Source: Taxillus chinensis
Taxonomy: Eukaryota > Streptophyta > Magnoliopsida > Santalales > Loranthaceae
Length of the DNA stretch: 64,000 nt
Assembly (NCBI GenBank): GCA_023512835.1
Contig: CM042089.1
Location: 1,827,987 to 1,891,986 of the forward strand
Direction of reading: 5' to 3'
Shown here: positions 14,963 through 25,940 of the stretch, piece by piece
Layout of the letters: each line of letters starts with the position of its first letter
Numbering within the stretch: position 1 is the stretch's first letter
Translations under genes and position numbers: made by a program
The notes under the pieces: generated by a model
Seen by the model: only the letters and a program-made list of their open reading frames with translations
What the model was told of the DNA's origin: nothing
Databases searched by the model: none

Positions 14963-15999
14963 CTATTTTCTCAAACTGTGTAGAATGTACTCCGCATAGA
15001 GATGCTTGATTATGCCAAATACATAATCAAGCCCATTTGGATGGATGAAAGATTGTTCAGGCATAGTAGAGAGGGTGAAAAACCTGATCAATCATAGGCA
15101 TCAACCCAATTACTTCAGCTCGCATAAAACACCCAGGAAGCACTGGTTCCTACAAAAGTCATGTCTTATGTTCAATATAGATCCTCCTTTTATGAGTTTA
15201 TCATCGAGGGAAAGGTGATCAGATAAAAAGATAGAATCACAACAAGAAGAGGGTCAAGTTTCAGAAATATAATAGCCATTAGCCAGTATATGTGGATCTA
15301 GATTTACATTCATATACATTAATTACTGCCAATTTTTATACACACACACATAAAGCTATGTTTAACTTCTACCTGCATGATTATCATAACGTCCAATGGG
15401 TCATTATCTTCACAAAGTGTTCGGGGTATGAAGCCATAGTTATGGGGATAGACGACAGATGAGTATAAGATCCGATCGACCTGCCCATTACCATTCATTT
15501 CATTTTCCAACAACAGAGTTGAGCATGAAAAAGCCAACAAACAAAAAACAAAAGACCGGACACAACTGAGATCTGATCAGCCATTGCGAATTAGCACGCA
15601 CTAGGAGAATTTTTTTACTGGATCTGAAACCTAAATATAATTATGAAGGACGGAGCATAACTTGGTACCTTAGTCAGCCCAGTTTTCCTGTCCTGCACAT
15701 ACTTAACTTCACTGCCTTTTGGGATTTCAACAACCTGCTCCAGGGTTCCCCAGGTAATATTTAAATTTGTTTCTGAATTTAGCATATTATAGTGATAAAT
15801 GTGTGTAACTTCAATCTAGAACTGTGTTTCTAATCTATATATACACCCACACACATATAAACTCTGATTGTTTTGTTGAAAATGCATTCCCATAACAAGA
15901 TATGATCAGATCTGGTCGACAACATTGATATCTGAAAGTGGAGCTTCAAACTTTAAGGATTTATACTCACACAGTTGAAGACATTATGAGCTCCAGGAC
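14963..15999 (-). pseudogene. soluble inorganic pyrophosphatase, internally deleted remnant
   Basis: Family I pyrophosphatase hydrolyses PPi to two phosphates in the plant cytosol. In-frame exons on the minus strand are 15971-15999 (PGAHNVFNC), 15669-15734 (VVEIPKGSEVKY...), 15373-15480 ([16 protein letters not shown]... with CEDNDPLD) and 15084-15149 ([18 protein letters not shown]), then a C-terminal stub YAEYILHSLRK and stop at 14963-14965. The first catalytic Asp cluster survives. The exons that should carry the GEKDDK, DDPEYRHY and KKNEN segments are absent: only about 85 bp separate the fourth exon from the stub. No N-terminal exon with the usual HPWHDLEIG segment is found upstream, where a 7SL RNA gene stands instead. 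KYE of the active site reads KYV. Splice sites are still good, so it may be fairly young or still transcribed. Confidence 0.85.
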
Positions 16000-16299
16000 C
16001 TGGATCCAAAAAACAAGAAAAGAACAGCGTAAGAAATCGAATGAAGCAAAACCCATAAGCCCGATTTTTTTATTATAAAAAGCTGCAAACCCAGTTGAAG
16101 ACACACACGCACACGCACACTATAAACCCAGTTTATAGTTAGTCGAAAACAGAACCTTAAAATCTGGAGGAAAACAAAATATTCACAATAAGTTTAAGAC
16201 ATGGCCGACCCAGTTGAGTTGAAGCAGCCGCCAACACACTGATCTCCCGTTTCGAAGGGGGGAGGCATTGGGGATCGTGCAGCGTAACGGAGCGAGCCC

Positions 16300-16304
16300 A
16301 AAAA
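16300..16304 (-). terminator. Pol III T5 terminator of 7SL RNA
   Basis: Five consecutive T on the minus strand directly after the 3' strand of the closing helix (CGACCACC). Four or more T is the standard Pol III stop signal. Confidence 0.75.
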
Positions 16305-16605
16305 GGTGGTCGTCTATTTGAAGGCATCGCCCGGCCACAATGGACCAGGGAACCGCAGCGGCCCGTTGTCTGTCCACTGTCGTTAGCGGGAAGTAATCGC
16401 TGCTCTGTGGAACCAGTCTCACGCTGTCTCCTCCACTTTAGAAGCTAGGAGACCCAAACCTTCGAATGGGACTCCAAGCCTACTCACGACTTGGATCAGG
16501 CAGGCCACGGCTACGCGGAACCCAATCCGGCCGTTCGACTCGATCAGACATCCGACCACCTTAATGCCTCCGCTCGGATGACAAGCCCGAGCAACCGGGC
16601 TCGGC
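16300..16605 (-). ncRNA. 7SL RNA (signal recognition particle RNA)
   Basis: The RNA core of the signal recognition particle, which directs ribosomes making secreted proteins to the ER. On the minus strand the transcript should begin GCCGAGCCCGGTTGCTCGGG at 16605 and end at a T5 run (16300-16304), about 304 nt, the usual size for plant 7SL. The 5' part resembles plant 7SL as I recall it, with GGCATTAAGGTGGT and GTCGAACGGCCGGATTGGG. The 5' AAGGTGGTCG can pair with the 3' CGACCACCTT to close the long central helix, and an AGCAGC element lies in the S-domain region. A USE lies upstream at Pol III spacing. UGUCAU replaces the UGUAAC I expect in the Alu domain, so SRP9/14 binding may be altered; functional status is open. 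Confidence 0.85.
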
Positions 16606-16659
16606 GATGTCGTACTGTTAGTTCCGTGTATTTCAAACCGTTAAATTTGTATTATATAG

Positions 16660-16670
16660 CGATGTGGGAT
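16660..16670 (-). promoter_or_regulatory. plant upstream sequence element (USE) of the 7SL gene
   Basis: Reads ATCCCACATCG on the minus strand, an exact match to the plant snRNA/7SL USE consensus RTCCCACATCG. It ends 54 nt before the predicted start at 16605, close to the USE-to-start spacing of Pol III genes such as U6. At the expected TATA position there is only a weak TTTGAAATAC; a better TATATAAT lies directly next to the USE, which is too far upstream. Confidence 0.8.
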
Positions 16671-16729
16671 ACGTTAGGCTAATAAAAAATTCTAAATGCA
16701 ATATTATCAACAGGCCATTGACCACACGT

Positions 16730-16815
16730 GTAACTTTTGCTTCACTGGTAGTGGCAGAGGCGACGTGCTAAATTTATGGAGTTAGATGTTTCCTTGTATA
16801 AATGATCCAGCACTA
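16730..16815 (+). repeat. dispersed repeat, copy 2
   Basis: Same orientation as 10056-10130, with conserved blocks TTTTGCTTCA, GTGCTAAATTTATGGAGTT, TTTCCTTGTAT and GCACTATTT separated by small indels. The two copies flank the ADH, pyrophosphatase and 7SL block. Confidence 0.75.
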
Positions 16816-18226
16816 TTTGATAATTTTGTATCGATAAGAATTTGACCATGACAATCTAACAAGTGGTGACATTGGCCTAGTATATGAATTTGAAATAAAG
16901 TTAATTCTCATATAAAATATTTTTATGACATTTGATATGCTTGGTCTGAGCAAATGTCAATAGTTATATTGTTATTCCTTTATTGAGAAACATTATTACA
17001 TTGTACAATCTAGAATCTTAAATTTAAAAAAGAAAGAAAAAACATTTCCAATTGATATGAAAAACAAAAACTAACATGTATTTATATTATTATTATTTTA
17101 AGACAAAAACATACACATTATTTATGCTAATTAAGAGTGTATGAATAGATATTTTTGATTGTAATTTTTATTGAAAACTTAAAACAGTTCCAAAAATCAC
17201 ATAAAAAATTGTTAGTGTGCCTCCTCTCTCTCTTTTTAAACGGAATTTATAAAATAAAATATTAAAATCAAAATTTGTTCCAAACAAGCTTATAGTAACT
17301 ATAACACCTTATGCCTAATTTATGCAAGTAAGTTTTAAAAATATATATATAAAAGTTTTCATGTGCAGTCGATCAGTTCGCGATTACCGCACTAGAAAGT
17401 ATGAGTTAAACACACTAAAAGTTGATAGATCACCATTTTACGTGACTAATCTCTATAAATATGCACGGTACCATTGCACAAGCTATGTCATAGGAAACCC
17501 TTGTCACACAGAATACTTGAATAACCTACCTCACACTTTAAATAAATTTGATGAATTTATAGGTTTTTTTTCTTCCCTAAATTACTCCACTACTTTAATT
17601 ATGTGAATATTATTAATACAAATTGAGGGTATAGTTTTTTAAAATTATTAATAACCGATTTAAACTCGACATACCTAATTTGTGAGTTTTTTTTCTTTCC
17701 AGATTCATTACAATTAGACATTAGTGGATAAAAAATTGTTATTTATTGCCGCACTTAAAATTCACGTATGACGTTTTTATGGCATAATTAACTGTTGAAT
17801 TGTGGGTAATGATGGTGAAATTTTAAAATATGTTACTCTAATATCTATTATTATTTAAGCTACAACCTTTTTTTTCTTCCAATATTACTCCTATGTGGGC
17901 GGTGATTACTAGTGTAATTAATTTATCAACTAATAATATAAACAACAAATATAGAGCTAGCAATAACATTTGTATGCTTTCCCAAAGGACGGCACACATC
18001 TCTACATGGAGTTATGGACTCTCGCGTGAGAAATGAGACCCCATCACCCCAAACTCAAAATATGAATATAAAAAAGAGAGTTGTAATTAATAAGAAATCA
18101 TACAACTTACATATAAATCATACATAGATACGATATTGGATATATATCCCAGCTGCCCCCTGTTGGGACTGAGGTTGACATAATTCATGCCTTGATTGGT
18201 CTTATTCCTGGCTTCATCGTATATTG
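16816..18226. other. AT-rich spacer downstream of ABI3
   Basis: Mostly low-complexity AT sequence. It contains a decayed copy of the ABI3 exon 5/intron 5 region (about 17566-17860). No intact gene is visible. Confidence 0.5.
17566..17860 (-). pseudogene. decayed tandem copy of the ABI3 3' region
   Basis: Collinear with about 18520-18840, which spans ABI3 intron 5 and exon 5. Shared blocks include TATGTGAATATTATTAATA, GTATAGTTTTTT, GCCRCACTTAA and GAAATTTTRAAAATRT in the same order. The exon-5 part no longer encodes the [14 protein letters not shown] segment. This suggests an old tandem duplication of the ABI3 3' end of which only a remnant is left. Confidence 0.6.
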
Positions 18227-21200
18227 TTAATACTTGCTGCTGGGATTGGGGGTTGTTGGTGTGGTGACACAGCTTGACATAGCATTACCAGCCAGCGAGG
18301 TTGATGTGGAAGAAGGTGAATGCGGCCGACTTCTCTGTGCCTTTCCAGCTGGCTTCTTTCTCTCCACCTTTGGTGTTTGTTGTTGTTGCTGCCGTACTTT
18401 CACTCCCCTTATCATCTGTTTAATTACTTCTCAAGTAAAACATTTAATTCAAGAAAACAAATTGGAGAATGAAAAAAGTTATCGTATTAAATTATATGGT
18501 GGCTTCAGATGTACTTTTTTCACCAAAAGTACTTCACTATTTTAATTAACTATGTGAATATTATTAATATAAACTGAGTGTATAGTTTTTTGAAATTGTT
18601 AATAGCCTACTTCCCTACTAGAATTTAAGCCTGCATATATATCGGCACGCCACCCCTAATTAGTGAGAATTGATTTTTTTTTTATCTTTGATCTGGATTT
18701 CACTATTACTAATTAATTGGAGATTAGTGAATGAAAATTACATATTTGCCACACTTAAGATCAGAATAGATCACTATGAAGTCTCCTTCTTGAAGCTCAT
18801 TTGATCTCACAAAATCACCTGAAATTTTGAAAATGTCATTAGTTGGTGTTGAAAGCATAATAATTACCTACTAAAGATGAAAAAAATGAATTTTAATTAG
18901 ATACTAATATTTAATAAATCATATCACTAAAAAATAAACTATTAAAATGGACACAACACCTTAGACAAATAATTTCATCTCAAATCAGTATTTACGATGA
19001 TTTTGAACTATTCTAAAGTCGTCTATATTGTTACCATTTTAAATAAAATTTTTGAAACAAAAATTATTTTTTTTGTTTTTTTCCTGCAATATCATTTGTC
19101 TAAAAATTAAATTGTTTAATTAATTAAATTGCAAAAGTTAGGACTATATATTTTTTTATCCCTTATTTTTTAAAAAAGTTATATATTGCTTGAGGGGGAA
19201 ACAAATCTCACCATAGCTCAATAGTATGGCCATAGTTACAAGATTTAGTTTTCTAACTATTGGTGTGCCTTTGAATCAAACATGCTAAGATCAAATGACC
19301 TCTGTATGTATGTAGTCTAATGTGTGACAAAGGAAAAAATTATTAGAATAAGTTTGTCCCATATCTTCTAATTTGAGAAAAAAAATTCCAATTAAATATA
19401 TTAAAGCACTAACAGCAGACACCCAATTATTTTCTCTAAATTTATATATTTAAATTACTTTTTATTTTCATATATAAATATATAATACAATATATTTCCT
19501 AAATGATTTTCTATATCATTAAAATAATATTTTATATTACTTTTTTATTTAATAAAAAATTTATAATTTAATGTAAAATAAAAGTAAATATCATGAAAAA
19601 CATAAAAAAGATGTGAGAGATTTTTTTTATATAATTTAATAATTATATGAAATGAATAGTACTTCCCAATACATTAAAAATACTATACAAATCTCATTAA
19701 AAAGTTAAACATATAGTATCTGTTGTGAAAGTAATTTTATGACTTTGTAACGTTTTTCCTAAATATAAGAAAATAAACTTTTATAGAAAATCTAATATTA
19801 GTACTCTTACAACACATATAAGACTAACTAGATCTTTTACTTGTTTGTTGCTTCTCAAATCTAGGTGTACCCACTAACAAAGCATTTGTGGAGCTGTCAA
19901 CCGATTTGTTGATTAGTCACGACAAATTGGTTTGCTTAAATATATTGATTAATTTAGAACACATGCACAACATAAATAATATAAAGGAACATTTGATTAG
20001 TTAAAAAAATTGTTTTAATAAAAATTCTATAATTTTTATTTTTAAAATTATTTATTTTAATAAAAAATTTAATAAATTAAATAATTTCTCTTTGTATTTA
20101 ATCCATAACTATTCACTTTCTATTTATTAAAAAAATTATATTTTTTTCTCATCCTATTTGCTTATTTATTTTTATCATATTTAATTTTAATTTTTAAAAA
20201 TAAATAATTATTAAAAAATAATATTTTAATTAATAAATGATTAAAATAGATATCCAAAAATATTTATTAAAAATATAAAAATTAATACTTTTAGTATAGA
20301 TAAATTTAAATAGGTTATGTAAAAATGCTCTACGAACAAAGAATAATCGACTGATTTGTTTTATCAATGCAGCTGATTTTGGCACCAAGTAGCCCGTCGC
20401 GTTTAGCATCCTATTGGTGCGGGGCAAGATCAATTATGAGTTTCAGATTTTGTATCGAACTTATATGTACTCATTTAATTCGTCTAGACTTCTAGAAGGT
20501 TATTATGTGGTATTTTCTCCACATGGATTTTGTATCGACTTTGACATTTTGGATCATGAGTCCATATATAAACATGGATGACCTGGTACTAAACAATGGT
20601 AAAATGAACATTTTATTTTGCTAGCATGAGGTGTGTGAGTAGCACACTTGGCATCCCAGAAGTAGATATTTATGCTTGTGATTGATTAATTATTAGTTTG
20701 TTTGTCCTTAAATATTATGGTCGAATTAAAGATGCCCTAATACCCCACCTGACACTAATAGCCCGTCGAACCAAAGTAACGAAAGAACAAAATTGATGTT
20801 AATTTATTGTGGTGGGAATAAGTGTCAAATGGCCTTCTGCTGAGTTCTTTAATTGAGGAAGAATCTATATGCTAGATGTTGAATTCATGGTTAATCAATG
20901 AAATGCTATAAAAAATGCGGTCCCATAGGCCAACCATGAATGTAGGTAAAATTACTTGAAGTGATCAGAATAATGACTTTTGATAATTTTGTATTTTTAA
21001 AGGAAATTTATTTCTGAAAAACAATTATTATGAAAATAATTAAGTAAGTGCAGGAGTCAAGAATCATACTTTTTCATTAGGGGATTAAGCGGGAAGAATA
21101 TTTTTTTAGTAATTTTTTTAATTGAAAAGATAAATTTTTATTATGAAATACAGATTTTTTTCAATCGATATATTTTTACTATAAAATATGGATTTTCACT

Positions 21201-24036
21201 ATAACTATAAATTTATCTACTATATAAATAAATTTCCCCAACAGTTTTAAAAATGATTTATATTTTAAAAGCATATAATAAATGTTTGATAAATAAAAAA
21301 ATATTGTGGATGTTTAAAAAAATAAAAAAATTTAAAATTTAAAATTTTTAAACTTGTGTTTTTTTTAATTTTAAATAAGATTAATATCAGTATTTTATAA
21401 ATTTCAGAATTGTAACCTAAAAAAGTAATTTAAAAAGTAATTCTTAAACAGTTTCTAATTTTTATCGTAAAATGAAAAAAATATAATTACTTTTTAAATT
21501 TTATTAAATTGGGCCAATGTCACATACATCCAAAATAAGTATGTGTAAATTTTATTACTAAAAGTCATTTTAATAATATATATATATTTGCAAATCTAAA
21601 AGTAATGAGAAAAATGAGCTAATATAGATTTCATCTCCCTCCACAATTAATTTTAATTTTAAAAAATTAAGTTAACTTATGACCTATACTTGTTTGCATT
21701 TATATATATATAAATATATATTATAAATGTGGGTGCCAACGCACTTTGCAAAAATAGGCTTGTCCTTTTTTGCATATCGTCGATTCAAATAGCTGGTGCC
21801 CATAAACAACAAATGTATGAAAAATGCAACAGTCATATAAAATCTGAATGGTGCATGCAGATACATACCTGTGTTCTCGAGGAGATACATCCTACTTTTG
21901 TTGTTCGGCCAAAATCTGTAAATCAATCCAACGGAGGGGGGAAAATGATGATTAAAATAATTAAAGGGAAAAAGATGTTATAAAAGTATATATATATATA
22001 TAAAGATGATTTTGCTTTACAAATCAAGGCCAATATATGGATCTCGATATACACACCTATAACGCATGTTCCAGACACGATTAGTTCCAATGTCTTCCAT
22101 GTCGATGGTGATGCCATCTCTTGCCACCAGTTCAGGCAGATACATTTCGGCGTCCTTCTACATCAACAACCAATCAAAAAAAATTGGTTTTTTTAAAATT
22201 TCCAAACTCGACTTAGAGTTATACACACACACACACACACACATATGTAAACAAAAACAACAACGATTTAGTCCTATAATTTGGTTACACGTACTTTTGG
22301 CAATACGATTCTTCCCAGACTCCCCACATCACTCTGCTTCAATACTTTCTGCAGCAGGAACCTCAAATTCTTCTCATGCTTCCATCCCTAACATGCAACT
22401 AATTAATTAAAATTTTCAAGTTTTTTTTTTTTTTTAAAATTTGAGCTGAAGGACGTATATATTAATTAAAGTTCAAAAGATATATAATTACCTACTTTAA
22501 TAAACAAAATATATATGCATGAATAATATATAATAGATATCCAGATAATCAATTAATCACCTGTCGCCGGTCCATCTGTCGTTGATAACTTTGTGGGTTC
22601 ACAGCTGGTGGTGGATCCGGCGGCAGCGGCTGCACTGCCGGTGGTGGGGCAGGCCAGTAAACCCACTTGCCGGAATTGTGTTGGACTAGTGGGGTGCAGC
22701 CGCCGCCGCTGCCTCCAAGCTGTGCGTGGTGGTGCACCGGCATCTTCTGGCGGCTTGACTGCCCTCCTCCGCCACTACTGTCACTCCGATGTTGGTGTTT
22801 CGAATAAGACCGCCTCTGCCGCGCCATTCGCTTCTTCCTCGCTTCCTTTGTCGCAGACGCGCCTACCCTCACCGGGGTCCCCTCACTCTGCCGCCCGCCG
22901 CTATAACACTGGTATTGGCCGCAGCCGCCGTAGACCACTTGCGGGTTTGGCAGTGTCGCCGCCGCGACGGCGCCGTCAGGAAATGAGGCGTAGTTGGTGT
23001 GCGTGACAAACTGCGGAGCCGACCATGAAGCCGCTGGTTCGAGCATTTGGTAGTCCGATGGGGACCTGAAGAGATGAGCGGTGGCGAGATCCGCCGGAGG
23101 AGTAGGCGCCGACCACTGCGCCGGGAGGCCGCAAGTGGTGCAAGCAGGAGAAGTAGGGACCTCAAATCTAGGGTTAGGGTTTTCAAAGGAGCGGTGGCGG
23201 TGAAGGTGGACGTCGCAAGGCTTTTTCTGGAGGTGACAGTGCTGGACCCAGTCGAGAATGAGCATGAGGAGGCGCTTCGTGCCCTCCCTGCCGCCGCCGA
23301 GCCGCAGCGCGGCACACTCGATGGTGGCTCGCCGCAGCTTGATCCGCCGCAAGTCCTCCGCCGAGATTGACTCCCTGTTGGACTTGAGCCACTCGAAGAA
23401 CAGCACGGCCAGATCCTCCGACGCCCCCGTGGCTTCTCCTCCTTCTCCGGCCTCCGTCGCCGCCTGTGATACTAGAGTCGCCGCTGGCTCTACCGCCGAT
23501 GTGGCCGATGGTGGAGGGTCTTGAAGGAACTGATCCAGCGAGGAAGGGTCCCAGGAATCATTATTGTTCTGGATGAGATCCATGTACCCGAAATTCTCCA
23601 TCACGTCCCCGCAGTCCACATCCCTGAGTGGCGGCGGCGATGGAATGCCTATTAGCGCCGCCGTGCGTTTGTTGTTGGTGTCATCGAGGACCCCCCAGGA
23701 GGCGGAGGAGGAGGAGAATGACGATGTAGCGACGGCGGAGATGGAGTTCGACGGCGGAGGTGCCGCGGAAGAGGAGGAGGAGGAGGAGGAGGACAGTGAG
23801 GGGAAGTCCGGTAGGGGATGGAAGGCGTCGTCATCGCCGTAGAAAATGCCATCATCGACCAGGATATCGCTGCCGTCGTCGAGCCAGATCTCTGTGTCGT
23901 CCTCCACCGGACCCGCATAATCGTCGATGCCTTTTTCTTGTCCCTCCCTTGCCTCGTACGTTAACCCATTGAAGCCGGCGATTCCCTTGCCTCCGTCTCC
24001 GTCATCTTCTCCTGCATGCCGATCTTCACTTTCCAT
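18227..24036 (-). CDS. ABI3: ABI3, B3-domain seed transcription factor, 660 aa
   Basis: Orthologue of ABSCISIC ACID INSENSITIVE 3/VP1, the nuclear B3 factor that drives seed storage-protein, desiccation and dormancy genes with ABA-linked bZIP partners. Six exons on the minus strand: 22561-24036, 22295-22387, 22057-22157, 21869-21915, 18742-18818, 18227-18415; they sum to 1,983 nt. Visible parts: acidic activation region around residues 49-79 ([14 protein letters not shown]), a Ser run at 82-90, B1 at about 208-266 ([19 protein letters not shown]...), basic B2 at about 397-410 ([13 protein letters not shown]), and B3 at about 493-598 across exons 2-5 ([57 protein letters not shown]). The tail begins MIRGVKVRQ and is Gln/Pro/Ser rich. 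Start chosen because the acidic region follows it and the frame is open throughout exon 1. Intron 4 is unusually long (3,050 bp) and carries an ADH-derived insert. B1, B2 and B3 are all present, so it appears functional. Confidence 0.95.
18819..21868. other. long fourth intron of ABI3
   Basis: It splits the B3 domain between RMYLLENT and GDFVRSN. The 3,050 bp contrast with about 70-2,300 bp for the gene's other gaps as read here, most of them under 350 bp. It is very AT-rich and contains the chimeric ADH-derived fragment at 20535-20666. I see no intact gene in it. Confidence 0.8.
20535..20666. repeat. chimeric ADH-derived fragment inside ABI3 intron 4
   Basis: 20535-20650 matches the ADH 3' flank at 13806-13917 in the same orientation. 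It runs straight into 20647-20666, which matches in inverse orientation the last 20 bases of ADH exon 2 (11416-11435, TCTACTTCTGGGATGCCAAG). The two matches overlap by CTTG, a microhomology at the join. Two pieces of one gene, one inverted, therefore sit side by side. Confidence 0.85.
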
Positions 24037-24599
24037 ATATAGTCGTGAGATTTATGTTTCAGAGAGATGGAACACTCTAGGAGTGAGTGGGGGTATATAT
24101 ATATATATATATGGTGGTGGGACTTGGTACTATATTTTGTAGTGTGGGTTAATTAATTAATTAAGCAAGCAAGCTATAAGTTAATTTCTCTATATGTGTA
24201 CGGATGAGTGCGAAGGAAACCAAAAAAAAAAATAAATAAATAAATTAATAGGGACGACCAGTCAGTTTCTCTCTCTGTGTATGAGATTGAGGAAGCAAGA
24301 GAAGGAAGGGCCCGCCCATGCCTAATGCCTTGCCCATCACATCCTCGAGTAAGGGGAGGAAGATAATTTAGGAACATCACAATTCACCAACACAACCCAA
24401 AAAAAAAAAAAAAAAAAAAGGATCACGAAATGGGTAAGGAAACACCCATCGACATCCCTCCCGATTAAGAAAGAAAGCGACTCGTGTTCCCCAAAAAACT
24501 GGTTTTTTTTCTCTCTTTTTTTCAGAGTCCGACCCCAACCCCCTACGCGTGCAAATGCAATTAATGATCTGGTTTTGAATAAATAAATTACGAATATAT

Positions 24600-24626
24600 A
24601 CAACAACAACAACAACAACAACAACA
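24600..24626. repeat. (CAA)n microsatellite
   Basis: About nine CAA units, about 0.57 kb upstream of the ABI3 start codon. Confidence 0.9.
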
Positions 24627-24882
24627 GTGGGTAGGGAAGAGGAGAGTGATGGGTTTGGGTTTGGTTTTGGGTTTCAGATTCCTCTGTCTGATCTGATCAT
24701 GAGTCGTGAGTGGTTCGTCCGTCCCAGATAGGGGTAGTTTCACTGTATTTGTATTCCCAGTCTGTTGCAGATAAAGTTGAAATGGAGAGAAATATTGGGG
24801 TGTTGTTGGGTGTGTGTCCTTATTGGTTCAATAAAATTTATTGCGATGGAAGCATATTATTAGTCACAGACTCACAGCAGAG

Positions 24883-24902
24883 AGAGAGAGAGAGAGAGAG
24901 AG
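24883..24902. repeat. (GA)n microsatellite
   Basis: About ten GA units, about 0.85 kb upstream of the ABI3 start codon. Confidence 0.9.
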
Positions 24903-25499
24903 ATGGTTAATTATTGAAGGGGAAGGGGGAAAATTAGGAAACGAACAAAACCAAGCCCTCGTGCTGCTACTTTCTCTCCGCCTCTCCCCGGATTGTACGC
25001 CACCCCCACACCCGTTCACACCCGAGTGGTTGCACAAGCGGTGCATCAGCCTTTTCCTCTGGCATGAAGACAGAGGCCCATCGTCATAAATATTCTATTT
25101 CCTCTTCTTTTTAATGAAAACAACCAATTAATAAAATCAATCATGCTATTGCTATCCAAAGATATTGATTGCTACACTGGCATCATTAATTCAAAAAAAT
25201 ATATGTATAATGTATAAATGCGGGCACCCAAGCACCGTCGATTTGTTTTCTTCCAACCATCCACTGCCGTCCATTTGTTCAGAAAATAAATAAATATTTT
25301 AATAACACTAGTGCAATATTTGTGTGCTTATCTAAGCATTCAAAGTACATTCAAAAATATATTTTAGAGTTGAAATTAGTTTTAGCTAGTATTTTAGCTA
25401 ATAATGTTTAATCTTATATTTTTTTTTAAGTTTTTTTTGTTCTAATTTACTATTACTTTATAACCCTAGATCAACTTTAACAAAGTAATCGTCTGATTT

Positions 25500-25940
25500 T
25501 ATCTTCTTTTGCTACTCTCACTAGTGGAGATCGCAATTGGTCCGACACTTGCAGCCGTAGACGAACAACATGACCGACATCAAGAGGCTCTTACGTTAGA
25601 GGATATTCAAGTTGTTGTGCTGGCGACGCTCGTCACGGACCCAACCAGGGAGGTGGATGAAAAGCGTGGCGGTTCGCGTACGCGGTCATCTCAATGACAT
25701 CTCCAAAGCACTGGGCGACCCACTTGAGCACCACCACTACCTGCGTACGGTGGTCCTCTAGGGGGCTTGTTGTCGAGGTCCCAAAGGACGACCACCTTGT
25801 TCCAGAGGGGAGCATAGATGCCATCCTTGTTCTTAGCCATGTCGATATTGGCATGGTCGGCAGTGAAAGAGGAGGCTACAATAGTTCGACATTAGTGATG
25901 GCGGTGGAGAATGGAAATTTGGGGCAGCAAGGGTTTTGAG
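25500..25940 (-). pseudogene. fragment of a plant NYN-domain/C2H2 zinc-finger protein
   Basis: Minus-strand translation gives ADHANIDMAKNKDGIYAPLW followed by NKVVVLWDLDNKPPRGPPYA, then after a frame change VGRPV/WVAQCFGDVIEMTAYANRHAF and, after another shift, FIHLPGWVRDERRQHNNLNI and a stop. The VVLWDLDNKPP stretch is the start of a NYN-like nuclease fold as found in a plant family annotated as putative endonuclease with C2H2 zinc fingers (my recollection). At least two frameshifts and a stop break it and no zinc finger follows. GC content is well above the surroundings. It is a dead partial copy, without visible introns. Confidence 0.65.

Larger units (their letters stand above)
24037..25490. 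other. ABI3 upstream region
   Basis: Contains the ABI3 5' UTR and promoter. Visible features are a TA run near 24095-24110, a 19-base A run near 24401, a CAA run near 24600-24626, a stretch of TTTGGG-like repeats near 24648-24676 and a GA run near 24883-24902. On the ABI3 strand the last becomes a CT tract. No TATA box or start site can be fixed by eye. Confidence 0.45.

Noticed and set aside
16183..16682. Open frames on both strands of 79 and 63 codons
   Set aside because: They overlie the 7SL RNA gene and its flanks; their GC content reflects RNA structure, not coding.
22593..23972. Several plus- and minus-strand frames of 65-148 codons over ABI3 exon 1
   Set aside because: They are shadows of the long GC-rich ABI3 exon, with Arg/Pro/Ser-biased translations and no domains.
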